Shown here: piece after piece, positions 17,596-26,201 of the stretch
How the letters are laid out: each line of letters starts with the position of its first letter
How positions within the stretch are numbered: position 1 is the stretch's first letter
Source: an uncultured Bacteroidales bacterium
GTDB lineage: Bacteria > Bacteroidota > Bacteroidia > Bacteroidales > Bacteroidaceae
Assembly (NCBI GenBank): GCA_946055775.1
Contig: CAMGHE010000012.1
Coordinates: forward strand, 1-34,270
Length of the DNA stretch: 34,270 nucleotides
Direction of reading: 5' to 3'
Made by a program: the position numbers and the translations under genes
The notes under the pieces: generated by a model
Told to the model about the DNA's origin: nothing
Databases searched by the model: none
Seen by the model: the letters and a program-made list of their open reading frames with translations, nothing else

Positions 17596-17821
17596 CGACC
17601 CGGTAAAGTCGCCCGTCATACAGGAGATAATCCTCTGCAACCGCATCGGGGCCATCGCTGTAGAGTTGGCCAAGCGCTTGGGCGTCGATCCGGCAGAGGC
17701 GCTGGAGATGTTTTACGAGAGCAAGACCTGCGAGGACCTTCACAACAAATCTACGGGCTTATACCTCTATGGCGACCTCTATGTGGCGGATGAGTTTATG
17801 ATAGAAAAGGGGATATTATAA
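17576..17821 (+). CDS. Small helical protein co-encoded with DUF3990 (possibly DUF3791-related)
   Basis: MEQKKYDDPVKSPVIQEIILCNRIGAIAVELAKRLGVDPAEALEMFYESKTCEDLHNKSTGLYLYGDLYVADEFMIEKGIL; 20-nt overlap with the upstream gene. Confidence 0.65.
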   Translation: MEQKKYDDPVKSPVIQEIILCNRIGAIAVELAKRLGVDPAEALEMFYESKTCEDLHNKSTGLYLYGDLYVADEFMIEKGIL

Positions 17822-17898
17822 AGATGGGATGGTGGATGGCTGAAGACCATCCTGCTGCGCCGCATAGCGATGCCTTGAACACCGGCGTAGCACCAAAA

Positions 17899-17949
17899 TG
17901 CGGCGCAGCCGTGACACACTTTTATCAAAGGTATCACGGCTGCGCCGCA
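17899..17949. repeat. Perfect 16-bp inverted repeat between convergent genes
   Basis: TGCGGCGCAGCCGTGA (17899-17914) / TCACGGCTGCGCCGCA (17934-17949), 19-nt loop. Confidence 0.85.
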
Positions 17950-17971
17950 GTGGTTATCTGTGTTCCTCCCC

Positions 17972-18946
17972 CTACATGTCGCGCCCGATGACGTAGTCCA
18001 TATATAGGGTGAGGGCGCGGCGTATGTCGTCGTTGGTGAAGGCGTCGAGGCTGCGGAGGGCCTTCGTGCGGAAGTTCTCCATCACCTGACGGGCGTATTC
18101 GATGCCGCCCTGCGCCTTGACCCATTCCACGAAGGCGTAGATTTCGTTCGTCGTGGCCTCGCCCTGCTGTATGCGGCGGGCTACGTCGTGCTGGTGAGGG
18201 TCGTCGTTGACGTTCAGCGCATGGAGCGCCGGCAGGGTGAGTTTGCCCTCTGCCATATCGTTGCCGGTGGGCTTGCCAATGTGGGCGGCGGGGAAATAGT
18301 CAAAGATATCGTCGCGTATCTGGAAGCACATGCCCACCTGTAGGCCGAAATGGGTGGCAGCATCGATGGCCTGCTGGCTGGCGCCCTGCGTGAGGGCACC
18401 GAGGCGGCCGCAGGCGGCGAAGAGTTCGGCCGTCTTGCGGCGTATGACGTCGTAGTAGGCCTGCTCGTTGGCCACACCGTTGCGAATGTTGGCCAACTGG
18501 GCAATCTCGCCCTCGGAGAGCGTGCCACCGAGGCAGGCGATGACATCGACGCAACGCACGTCGCCGGTGAGGGCGCTCTGGTGGAGCGACTGGCTCAAGA
18601 GGTAGTCGCCCAGCAGGACGGCCATCTTGTTACCATACATGCCGTTGACTGAGGTCTGTCCGCGACGTTCATCGCTCTCATCGACGACGTCGTCGTGGAC
18701 GAGGCTGGCGGTGTGGAGCAGTTCGACGGTGACAGCCGCGCGATAGGTCTTCTCGGTGAGCTCGCCAAACTCGCGAGCCACGAGGGCCACGAGGAGCGGG
18801 CGCATCATCTTGCCGCGCCGTTGACGTATATAGGCCAGCGCCACCCCGAGGAAATCGTCCTCGTGGGTCAGAGCCTGTTCGAAATAGCGCTTATAGCAGT
18901 CCATCTCGGCGGCGACGGGTTGGCGTATGGCGTTGAGTATATCCAT
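17972..18946 (-). CDS. Polyprenyl synthetase family protein (octaprenyl-diphosphate synthase-like)
   Basis: LVHDDVVDESDERRGQTSVN first Asp-rich motif; CFQIRDDIFDYF second Asp-rich motif; GNDMAEGKLTLPAL. Confidence 0.92.
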   Translation of the reverse strand: MDILNAIRQPVAAEMDCYKRYFEQALTHEDDFLGVALAYIRQRRGKMMRPLLVALVAREFGELTEKTYRAAVTVELLHTASLVHDDVVDESDERRGQTSVNGMYGNKMAVLLGDYLLSQSLHQSALTGDVRCVDVIACLGGTLSEGEIAQLANIRNGVANEQAYYDVIRRKTAELFAACGRLGALTQGASQQAIDAATHFGLQVGMCFQIRDDIFDYFPAAHIGKPTGNDMAEGKLTLPALHALNVNDDPHQHDVARRIQQGEATTNEIYAFVEWVKAQGGIEYARQVMENFRTKALRSLDAFTNDDIRRALTLYMDYVIGRDM

Positions 18947-18964
18947 GCTTGTGCTTTTGGCTTA

Positions 18965-18972
18965 CAAAATTA
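18965..18972 (-). promoter_or_regulatory. Bacteroidetes -7 box (TAATTTTG) upstream of polyprenyl synthetase
   Basis: Plus-strand CAAAATTA. Confidence 0.55.
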
Positions 18973-19004
18973 CTAAAATCTCTGTGTCGTGCTATTTTTT
19001 TAAG

Positions 19005-19012
19005 TACTTTTG
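19005..19012 (+). promoter_or_regulatory. Bacteroidetes -7 box (TACTTTTG) upstream of polA
   Basis: TACTTTTG ~46 nt before ATG 19058. Confidence 0.55.
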
Positions 19013-19057
19013 TGTGGCAAACGCCCAACGCTTGTCCCATCTGCCCTATCCTATCGC

Positions 19058-21811
19058 ATGAAAAAACTGTATCTGCTTGACGCCTACGCGCTGATTTACC
19101 GTGCCTACTATGCCCTGATAGCATCGCCGCGCATCAATTCGCGCGGCGAGAATACGTCGGCGGCCTTCGGCTTTGTCAACACTCTCGAGGACGTGCTCAC
19201 GCACCACCAGCCGGACGCCATCGCCGTGGCCTTCGACCCTGCGGGCCCGACCTTCCGCCACGAGGCCTACCCCGACTACAAGGCGCAGCGCGAGGCCACG
19301 CCCGAGGATATCCGTAGCGCCGTGCCCGTCATCAAAGATATCATCCGCGCCTACGGCATCCCCCTGCTCGAGGTGGCGGGCTTCGAAGCCGACGACATCA
19401 TCGGCACCATGGCCAAGCGCGCCGAGGCTGAGGGATGGGACGTCTATATGCTCACGCCCGACAAGGACTATGCGCAACTGGTCTCGCCCCACATCCACAT
19501 GTGCCGCCCGGCCAAGGGACCGCAGCCCATGGAGGTGCTCGGTCCGGACGAGGTGCGGGCGAAGTATGGCATCACGGAGCCGGCGCAGGTCATCGACCTG
19601 CTGGCGCTCATGGGCGACAAGGCGGACAATATCCCCGGCTGCCCGGGTGTGGGCGAGAAGACGGCCGTGAAATTGCTCGGCACCTTCGGGTCGATTGAGG
19701 CCATGCTCGACCGCACAGACGAACTGAAGGGCGCCATGCGCACGAAGATAGAGACCAACGCCGAGAACATACGCTTCTCAAAGTTCCTGACCACGATACG
19801 CACGGACGTCCCCATCGACGTGGCGACGGACGCCCTGGTGCGGACGACGGCAGACACAGCGGCCCTGCGCGCCATCTACGAGCGCTTGGAGTTTCGCACG
19901 TTCATCAAGCGCTTAGAGCCGGAGGCCGCCAAACCGGCCATCAAGGTCGCCGCAGAGCCCTCTCTCTTTGACGTTCTGACGGAGGACGGCGCGGACGGCT
20001 GCGCAAATGAAGCGAAATGCGCGCCAAAAACCGAATGCGTAATAATTGAAAACGTGGAGGATATGGGGGCGTTGTGTGAATTATTCTTGACATACTGGCA
20101 CTTCGGTTTTAGCGTCGTGGCCGACGGCAGCGAGCCGATGACCGCCCGTTGGGCCGGTTTGGGGCTGGCAGCCGATGACGGACGGACGTGGTACATCGCT
20201 CTGCCGGCCGACGAGGACGCGGCGGGGGCCATGGCAGCCGAAGTGGGCCGTCTGCTCTCCTGCAGCGCCGTCAAGGTGGGGCACGATGTGAAGTTTGCCC
20301 TGACGCTGCTCCACCGCTATGGCGTGGACGTAGCCGGTCCGTGGTTTGACACGATGCTGGCCCACTATGTGGTGCAGCCCGAACTGTCGCACGGCATCGA
20401 CTACCTGGCGCAGGTCTATCTGCACCGCACGCTACCCACCTCGGACGACGGCACAGCCGCCCGAAGCCGCACACGCCGCACCACAACCGACAGCACAGCC
20501 GCACTGGCTGCCGCAGGGGCCGCACGCGCCGACGCGGCGCTACACCTGGAGGAGCCGTTGCGCCAGGCCATGGACCAGACGGGCGTGGCCCGCGTCTATG
20601 ACGAGATAGAAATGCCCTTGGTGCCCGTTCTGGCACGCATGGAACAGCACGGCGTGCGTCTCGACACCACAGCACTACAGCAGACGGGCGAGGCCTTCGC
20701 CCAGCGCGAGGCCACACTGGAGGCGGAGATATATGCCCTGGCGGGACACCCCTTCACCATCACCTCGCCGCGGCAGGTGGGGGCGGTGCTCTTTGACGAA
20801 CTGCACCTGTCGGACAAGGCCAAGAAGACCAAGACGGGGCAGTACAGCACGGGCGAGGAGGTGCTGGAGAGCCTGCGCGACAAGCATCCCATCGTACAGA
20901 AGATTCTGGACCACCGCGCACTACGCAAACTGCGCGGCACCTATATCGACGCGCTACCCAAACTGATCAACACACAGACGGGGCACATCCACACGTCGTT
21001 CAACCAAGCCGTGACGGCCACAGGCCGACTGTCGTCGAGCAACCCCAACCTGCAGAATATCCCCGTGCGCGGCGACGACGGCCGCGAGATACGCAAGGCC
21101 TTCGTACCGGAGGAGGGCGAACTGTTCTTCTCGGCCGACTACTCGCAAATCGAACTACGCATCATGGCCCACCTGAGCGGCGACGAGCACCTCATCAGCG
21201 ACTTCCGCGAGGGACGCGACATCCATGCCGCTACGGCAGCACGCATCTTCCACAAAGACATCGCCGACGTCACACGCGACGAGCGACGCAAGGCCAAGAC
21301 GGCCAACTTCGGCATCATCTACGGCATATCGGCCTTCGGTCTGGCCGAGCGCATGGACGTGTCGCGTACAGAGGCCAAAGAACTCATCGACAGTTACTTC
21401 GCCACCTACCCGGGCGTCAGAGCCTACATCGACAGGGCCGTGGCTGACGCACGCAGCCGCGGTTACATCGAGACGGCCTTCGGCCGACGCCGCTACCTGC
21501 CCGACATCAACTCGGGCAACGCTGTGGTGCGCGGCTATGCCGAGCGCAACGCCGTCAACGCGCCCATACAGGGCACGGCGGCCGACATCATCAAGGTGGC
21601 GATGGTACGCATCGACAGCCGACTGCGCCAAGAAGGACTCGGCGCGGCCATGATCCTACAGGTGCACGACGAACTCAACTTCTCCGTCAGCCCCGACGAA
21701 CGGCCCCGCCTCGAGGCGCTCGTCATCGAGGAGATGGAGCACGCCTGGCAGGCCGCCGTACCCCTGCTGGCCGACTGCGGCACAGGGGCCAACTGGCTCG
21801 AGGCGCACTGA
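19058..21811 (+). CDS. polA: DNA polymerase I
   Basis: 5' nuclease domain MKKLYLLDAYALIYRAYYAL...; polymerase motifs SADYSQIELRIMAHLSGD, RRKAKTANFGIIYGISAFGL, MILQVHDELNF; exo domain degenerate. Confidence 0.95.
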   Translation: MKKLYLLDAYALIYRAYYALIASPRINSRGENTSAAFGFVNTLEDVLTHHQPDAIAVAFDPAGPTFRHEAYPDYKAQREATPEDIRSAVPVIKDIIRAYGIPLLEVAGFEADDIIGTMAKRAEAEGWDVYMLTPDKDYAQLVSPHIHMCRPAKGPQPMEVLGPDEVRAKYGITEPAQVIDLLALMGDKADNIPGCPGVGEKTAVKLLGTFGSIEAMLDRTDELKGAMRTKIETNAENIRFSKFLTTIRTDVPIDVATDALVRTTADTAALRAIYERLEFRTFIKRLEPEAAKPAIKVAAEPSLFDVLTEDGADGCANEAKCAPKTECVIIENVEDMGALCELFLTYWHFGFSVVADGSEPMTARWAGLGLAADDGRTWYIALPADEDAAGAMAAEVGRLLSCSAVKVGHDVKFALTLLHRYGVDVAGPWFDTMLAHYVVQPELSHGIDYLAQVYLHRTLPTSDDGTAARSRTRRTTTDSTAALAAAGAARADAALHLEEPLRQAMDQTGVARVYDEIEMPLVPVLARMEQHGVRLDTTALQQTGEAFAQREATLEAEIYALAGHPFTITSPRQVGAVLFDELHLSDKAKKTKTGQYSTGEEVLESLRDKHPIVQKILDHRALRKLRGTYIDALPKLINTQTGHIHTSFNQAVTATGRLSSSNPNLQNIPVRGDDGREIRKAFVPEEGELFFSADYSQIELRIMAHLSGDEHLISDFREGRDIHAATAARIFHKDIADVTRDERRKAKTANFGIIYGISAFGLAERMDVSRTEAKELIDSYFATYPGVRAYIDRAVADARSRGYIETAFGRRRYLPDINSGNAVVRGYAERNAVNAPIQGTAADIIKVAMVRIDSRLRQEGLGAAMILQVHDELNFSVSPDERPRLEALVIEEMEHAWQAAVPLLADCGTGANWLEAH

Positions 21812-21887
21812 CGCCGGAACAAGAGTTGCCACACTCCATGCAAACAAGATATTTCTTACCCCCTACTTATAACTATTATATAGAGAA

Positions 21888-23087
21888 ATGATTACTATCA
21901 AGGAAAACCTGCACTACGTCGGCGTGAACGACCGTGTCAAGCACCGCTTCGAGGGCCTCTGGTTCCTGCCCGAAGGGGTGTCGTACAATGCCTACCTCAT
22001 CGTGGATGAGAAGGTGGCCCTCATCGACACCGTGGATGTGGGATTCTGCCCCGAACTGCTGGACAACATCCGCGCCGTCATCGGCGATCGCCCCATCGAC
22101 TATATCGTGGTCAACCACGTCGAACCGGACCACTCGGGCTCACTGGCCCTGCTGCGACAGTTCTACCCCAACGTGCGCGTGGTAGGCAACAAGAAGACCT
22201 TCGACATGCTCTCTGGCTACTACGGCATCACGCCCGAAACGGGCCTGTGCGTGGCCGAGGGCGACACGCTGAAGCTGGGCAGCCGCACGCTGACGTTCCA
22301 CCTGGCGCCGATGCTCCACTGGCCCGAAACGATGGTGACACACGTGGCCGACGAGGGCATCCTGTTCTCGGGCGACGCCTTCGGCTGCTTCGGCGCACTC
22401 AACGGCGCCGTCGTGGACCGCGACATGGACTGCACGCGCTTCTGGCCGGAGATGGAGCGGTACTACGCCGCCATTCTGGGCAAGTTCGGCGCCCCGGTAC
22501 GCACGGCGCTCAAGAAACTGGGCGGCCTGGACATCCGCATGATATGCCCCACCCACGGACCTGTATGGGCCGACCAGGCGGCGCGCGCCATCGACACCTA
22601 CCGTCGCATGGCGTCGGGCACGACCGAAGAGGGCCTGGTCATCTGCTACGGCTCAATGTATGGCCACACCCAGCGCGTGGCTGAGGCTGTGGCACAGGGC
22701 GCCGCCGAGGCGGGACTCAAACGCATCATCGTACACAACCTGAGCGTGACACAACCGTCGTTCGTCCTGGCCGACATCTACCGCTACGGGGCGCTGGCCA
22801 TCGGCGGACCGACCTACAACGGCGGCATCTTCCCCGTGGTGGAAGACCTGCTGAAACGCCTGGCCGGACGCGAAGTGAAGGGACGCAAGATGGGATGCTT
22901 CGGCGGCTTCACCTGGACACCGGCAGCGGTGAAGGTCATCGACGAGTATAACGCCAAGATGGGCCTTGACATGGTGGCCCCGGGCATAGAGTGGAAACAG
23001 AAGGCCGGCGACGACACCCTCGGTCAAGCTCGCGCCCTGGGACACGCTTTGGCCCAAGCAGTCATGGCCAACGCCACGCAGCAGTGA
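21888..23087 (+). CDS. FprA-type flavodiiron protein (A-type flavoprotein)
   Basis: NHVEPDHSGSLALL di-iron ligands, FSGDAFGCFGALN, CPTHGPVW, flavodoxin domain ICYGSMYGHTQRVAEA. Confidence 0.92.
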   Translation: MITIKENLHYVGVNDRVKHRFEGLWFLPEGVSYNAYLIVDEKVALIDTVDVGFCPELLDNIRAVIGDRPIDYIVVNHVEPDHSGSLALLRQFYPNVRVVGNKKTFDMLSGYYGITPETGLCVAEGDTLKLGSRTLTFHLAPMLHWPETMVTHVADEGILFSGDAFGCFGALNGAVVDRDMDCTRFWPEMERYYAAILGKFGAPVRTALKKLGGLDIRMICPTHGPVWADQAARAIDTYRRMASGTTEEGLVICYGSMYGHTQRVAEAVAQGAAEAGLKRIIVHNLSVTQPSFVLADIYRYGALAIGGPTYNGGIFPVVEDLLKRLAGREVKGRKMGCFGGFTWTPAAVKVIDEYNAKMGLDMVAPGIEWKQKAGDDTLGQARALGHALAQAVMANATQQ

Positions 23088-23184
23088 ACCACCAGACACA
23101 GTATATGACGAAAAGAACAACGCAAAGCCGAAAACTTTCCAATTCTTTTAGACCTACTTGCTACGATGCAAGGAAATAATTGCG

Positions 23185-23192
23185 TAACTTTG
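23185..23192 (+). promoter_or_regulatory. Bacteroidetes -7 box (TAACTTTG)
   Basis: TAACTTTG ~36 nt before ATG 23228. Confidence 0.6.
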
Positions 23193-23227
23193 CGCCGCGA
23201 CACAAAAAAACCTTACCACAAACAACA

Positions 23228-24931
23228 ATGTATAGCAAAACCTATCTCTCGTTGGCACTGGCCTCCACACTGGCGCTGACTTCTTGCAGCAAACTCGGCG
23301 AACTCTCAGCCGACAACTTCACCGTAACCCCCTCGCCGCTGGAAGAAAGCGCCGGAAAGGTTGGCGTCACCATCAACGGACGCTTCCCCGAAAAGTATAT
23401 GAAGAAAAAGGCCGTCGTGACGGTCATCCCCGAACTGCGATACGGACAGGGCAGCGCTACACGCGGTCAGGCTGCCACCTTCCAGGGTGAAAAGGTCCTG
23501 GGCAACGACCAGGAAATTTCTTACAAACTGGGCGGCAACTACACCATGCGCAACACCTTCGCCTATGTGCCCGAAATGGCTCAGAGCGAACTCTATCTGA
23601 CCTTCGACGCCCGCATCGGCAACAAGACGATGAACGTGCCCGCCGTCAAGGTGGCCAACGGCGTTCTCGCCACCTCGACCCTGCTCGGCCGCACGCTCAG
23701 CAGCGTATCGACGGCCACGGGCGAGGACAAGTATCAGTATGCCATCGCACAGTCGAAGCAGGGACAGATTAAGTACCTCATCAACCAGGCCAACATCCGC
23801 ACGAGCGAACTCAAAAGCGTGTCCGTACAGGAGTTCATCCAGACGCTGAAGGACATCAAGGCCGACAGCAAGGGATTCGAGATGGACGGCATCGAAATCT
23901 CGGCCTACGCTTCGCCCGAAGGCCGCCTCGACTTCAACACCCGCCTGGCTGAGAAGCGCCAGAACACCTCCAGCCGCTTCGTGGCAGAACAGCTCAAAAA
24001 GACGGGCCTCGAAGCCGAAGTGACCAGCGGCTACACGGCTGAAGACTGGGACGGCTTCCAGGAACTGGTGGCCGCCAGCAACATCCAAGACAAGGACGTC
24101 ATCCTGCGCGTGCTCTCCATGTACCAAGACCCCGAAGAACGCGAAAAGCAGATTCGCAACCTCTCGGCTGCCTTCACCGAACTGGCCGACGCCATCCTGC
24201 CCGAACTGCGCCGCGCACGCATGATCATCAACTACAACATCATCGGCCGCACGGACGACGAAATCCAGGCTCAGTATAAGAGCGACGCCAGCAAACTCTC
24301 GGTAGAGGAACTGCTTTACGCTGCCACACTGGCCGAGACCGATGCCGAGAAGAAGGATATCTACGCCACGGCAGTTCGCCTCTACCCCAACGACTACCGC
24401 ACGCACAACAACCTGGCACAAATGGAGATACAGGGTGGCAACTACGCCGCTGCTGCCTCGCTCCTCCAGACGGCTCTGAAGCAGAATGCCAACAGCGCCG
24501 AGGCCAACGCCAACATGGCCATCATTGCCCTGCAGCAGGGTAAGGCTGAGGCTGCAGAGACGCTCCTGGGTAAGGCTACGGAGGCTGCCAACTACAACGA
24601 AGTGCTGGGTAACCTCAACATCGCCAAGGGCAACTACACCGCTGCTGCACAGCAGCTTGCCGGCGTGAAGAGCAACAGCGCCGCACTGGCACAGATTCTG
24701 GCCAAAAACTATGAGGCTGCCAACGAAACGCTCGCCGGTATCGCACAGCCCGACGCTACGACCAGCTACCTCAAGGCCATCGTTGCCGCACGCACCAAGC
24801 AGCAGGCCAACGCACTGGCCGCCCTCAAGGATGCCGTGGCCAAGGACGCCTCGCTCAAGGCTCGCGCAGCCACCGACCTGGAGTTCGCCCGCTACTTCAG
24901 CAACAGCACGTTCCAGAGCCTCGTGAAGTAA
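23228..24931 (+). CDS. Lipoprotein with OmpA-like segment and C-terminal TPR repeats
   Basis: Lipobox LALTSCSK; DGIEISAYASPEGRLDFNTRLAEKRQNTSSRFV; TPR-like AVRLYPNDYRTHNNLAQMEIQGGNYAAAASLLQTALKQN. Confidence 0.8.
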   Translation: MYSKTYLSLALASTLALTSCSKLGELSADNFTVTPSPLEESAGKVGVTINGRFPEKYMKKKAVVTVIPELRYGQGSATRGQAATFQGEKVLGNDQEISYKLGGNYTMRNTFAYVPEMAQSELYLTFDARIGNKTMNVPAVKVANGVLATSTLLGRTLSSVSTATGEDKYQYAIAQSKQGQIKYLINQANIRTSELKSVSVQEFIQTLKDIKADSKGFEMDGIEISAYASPEGRLDFNTRLAEKRQNTSSRFVAEQLKKTGLEAEVTSGYTAEDWDGFQELVAASNIQDKDVILRVLSMYQDPEEREKQIRNLSAAFTELADAILPELRRARMIINYNIIGRTDDEIQAQYKSDASKLSVEELLYAATLAETDAEKKDIYATAVRLYPNDYRTHNNLAQMEIQGGNYAAAASLLQTALKQNANSAEANANMAIIALQQGKAEAAETLLGKATEAANYNEVLGNLNIAKGNYTAAAQQLAGVKSNSAALAQILAKNYEAANETLAGIAQPDATTSYLKAIVAARTKQQANALAALKDAVAKDASLKARAATDLEFARYFSNSTFQSLVK

Positions 24932-24978
24932 ACGGCAGACATCTGCCCTACTCTCCTAAAAGGCTCCGCCCATCATAC

Positions 24979-25029
24979 AAGCGTCCCGGCGTACAGACCA
25001 TGTCTCCGCCCGGGACGTTTGCGTTTTTT
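24979..25029 (+). terminator. Rho-independent terminator
   Basis: AAGCGTCCCGG / CCGGGACGTTT then GCGTTTTTT. Confidence 0.8.
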
Positions 25030-25096
25030 CTCCTTCTCCCCTACCCTCTCCCCCACCCTCTGTCTCACTCTCCCTGACACGCACACCCCAACGCCC

Positions 25097-26119
25097 ATGA
25101 AGCCCATGAAGCGCCTGCTCAACCTCTCTCTCATCGCCCTGGCTGCCCTGCTGGTCACAGCCTGTTCTGCCGACAAGACGCACTTCCGTCTGGAGGGACG
25201 GATTGACAACATCGACCAGTCGGAGTTTTACATCTATAGCCCCGCCGCCGACTTCGACGGCATGGATACCATCCGCGTCAAGGGGGGCCGCTTCACCTAC
25301 GAACGCACGCTGGAGCACAGCATGGTGCTCACGCTGCTCTTCTCGGACAAAGGCCAATTGACGCTCGTGGCCGAACCAGGAACGAAGGCGCGCCTGCGCG
25401 GCGATGCCACACGCTTGGGCGAGGCCGAGATAACAGGCACCGAGGCCAACGACTTGCTCACCGACCTGCGCACCGACATCATGAGCGGCAGCCAGCAACA
25501 GACCATGCTCAAGGCAGCCCACTTCATACGCAGCCACAAGGAGAGCCCAGCGGCTACAGCGGCCTTCCTACGCTACCTGGCTAACCCGGACGAGGGCGAC
25601 GCCAACACCACGCGCGAAATGCTCGACCTGCTGGCACAGGGACAGCCCAACAGCCTCACCGTGGCGCGGATAAAGGAGCGCCTCACGCCCTTCATCAACA
25701 CGGCCAAGGGGCAGAAACTGCCCAAGTTCTCGCTTCCGCTGCTCGATGGCGGCCGCTTGGAGAGCAAGCAATGCACGGGGCAGCCATTACTCTTCGTGTT
25801 TTGGGCGCAATGGTCGTCAAACAGTTATGCCATGATGCGCGAGGCACGCAAGATGGGCCAGCGCTTTGCCCCGCACCTCAAGGTGGTCTATGTCAACATC
25901 GACACCGACCGCCATACCTGCCGCACGCGGGCACAGCGCGACACGCTGGGCACGAACGTGGTCTTTGACGGCGAAGGGCCCACCGGACCAGCGGCCACGG
26001 TTCTGGGCATGCGCTCCACAACGGAGTGGTTCGTCTGCGACCGCCAGGGACGTATCACCACCCGCGGCACAAGCACCGAGACGATGCGCGAAGCCGTCGA
26101 GCAGGCTTGCGCCAAATAG
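25097..26119 (+). CDS. DUF4369/thioredoxin-fold lipoprotein
   Basis: Lipobox [48 protein letters not shown] (DUF4369-like); [12 protein letters not shown]...[15 protein letters not shown] thioredoxin-like. Confidence 0.82.
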   Translation: MKPMKRLLNLSLIALAALLVTACSADKTHFRLEGRIDNIDQSEFYIYSPAADFDGMDTIRVKGGRFTYERTLEHSMVLTLLFSDKGQLTLVAEPGTKARLRGDATRLGEAEITGTEANDLLTDLRTDIMSGSQQQTMLKAAHFIRSHKESPAATAAFLRYLANPDEGDANTTREMLDLLAQGQPNSLTVARIKERLTPFINTAKGQKLPKFSLPLLDGGRLESKQCTGQPLLFVFWAQWSSNSYAMMREARKMGQRFAPHLKVVYVNIDTDRHTCRTRAQRDTLGTNVVFDGEGPTGPAATVLGMRSTTEWFVCDRQGRITTRGTSTETMREAVEQACAK

Positions 26120-26201
26120 CGCCCGCTCCTCCCCCACTCCGCCCTTCGCTCCATCCTCCTCCATCCTCTTTCCTCTTCTTCCCCATCCCCACACCGACAC
26201 C

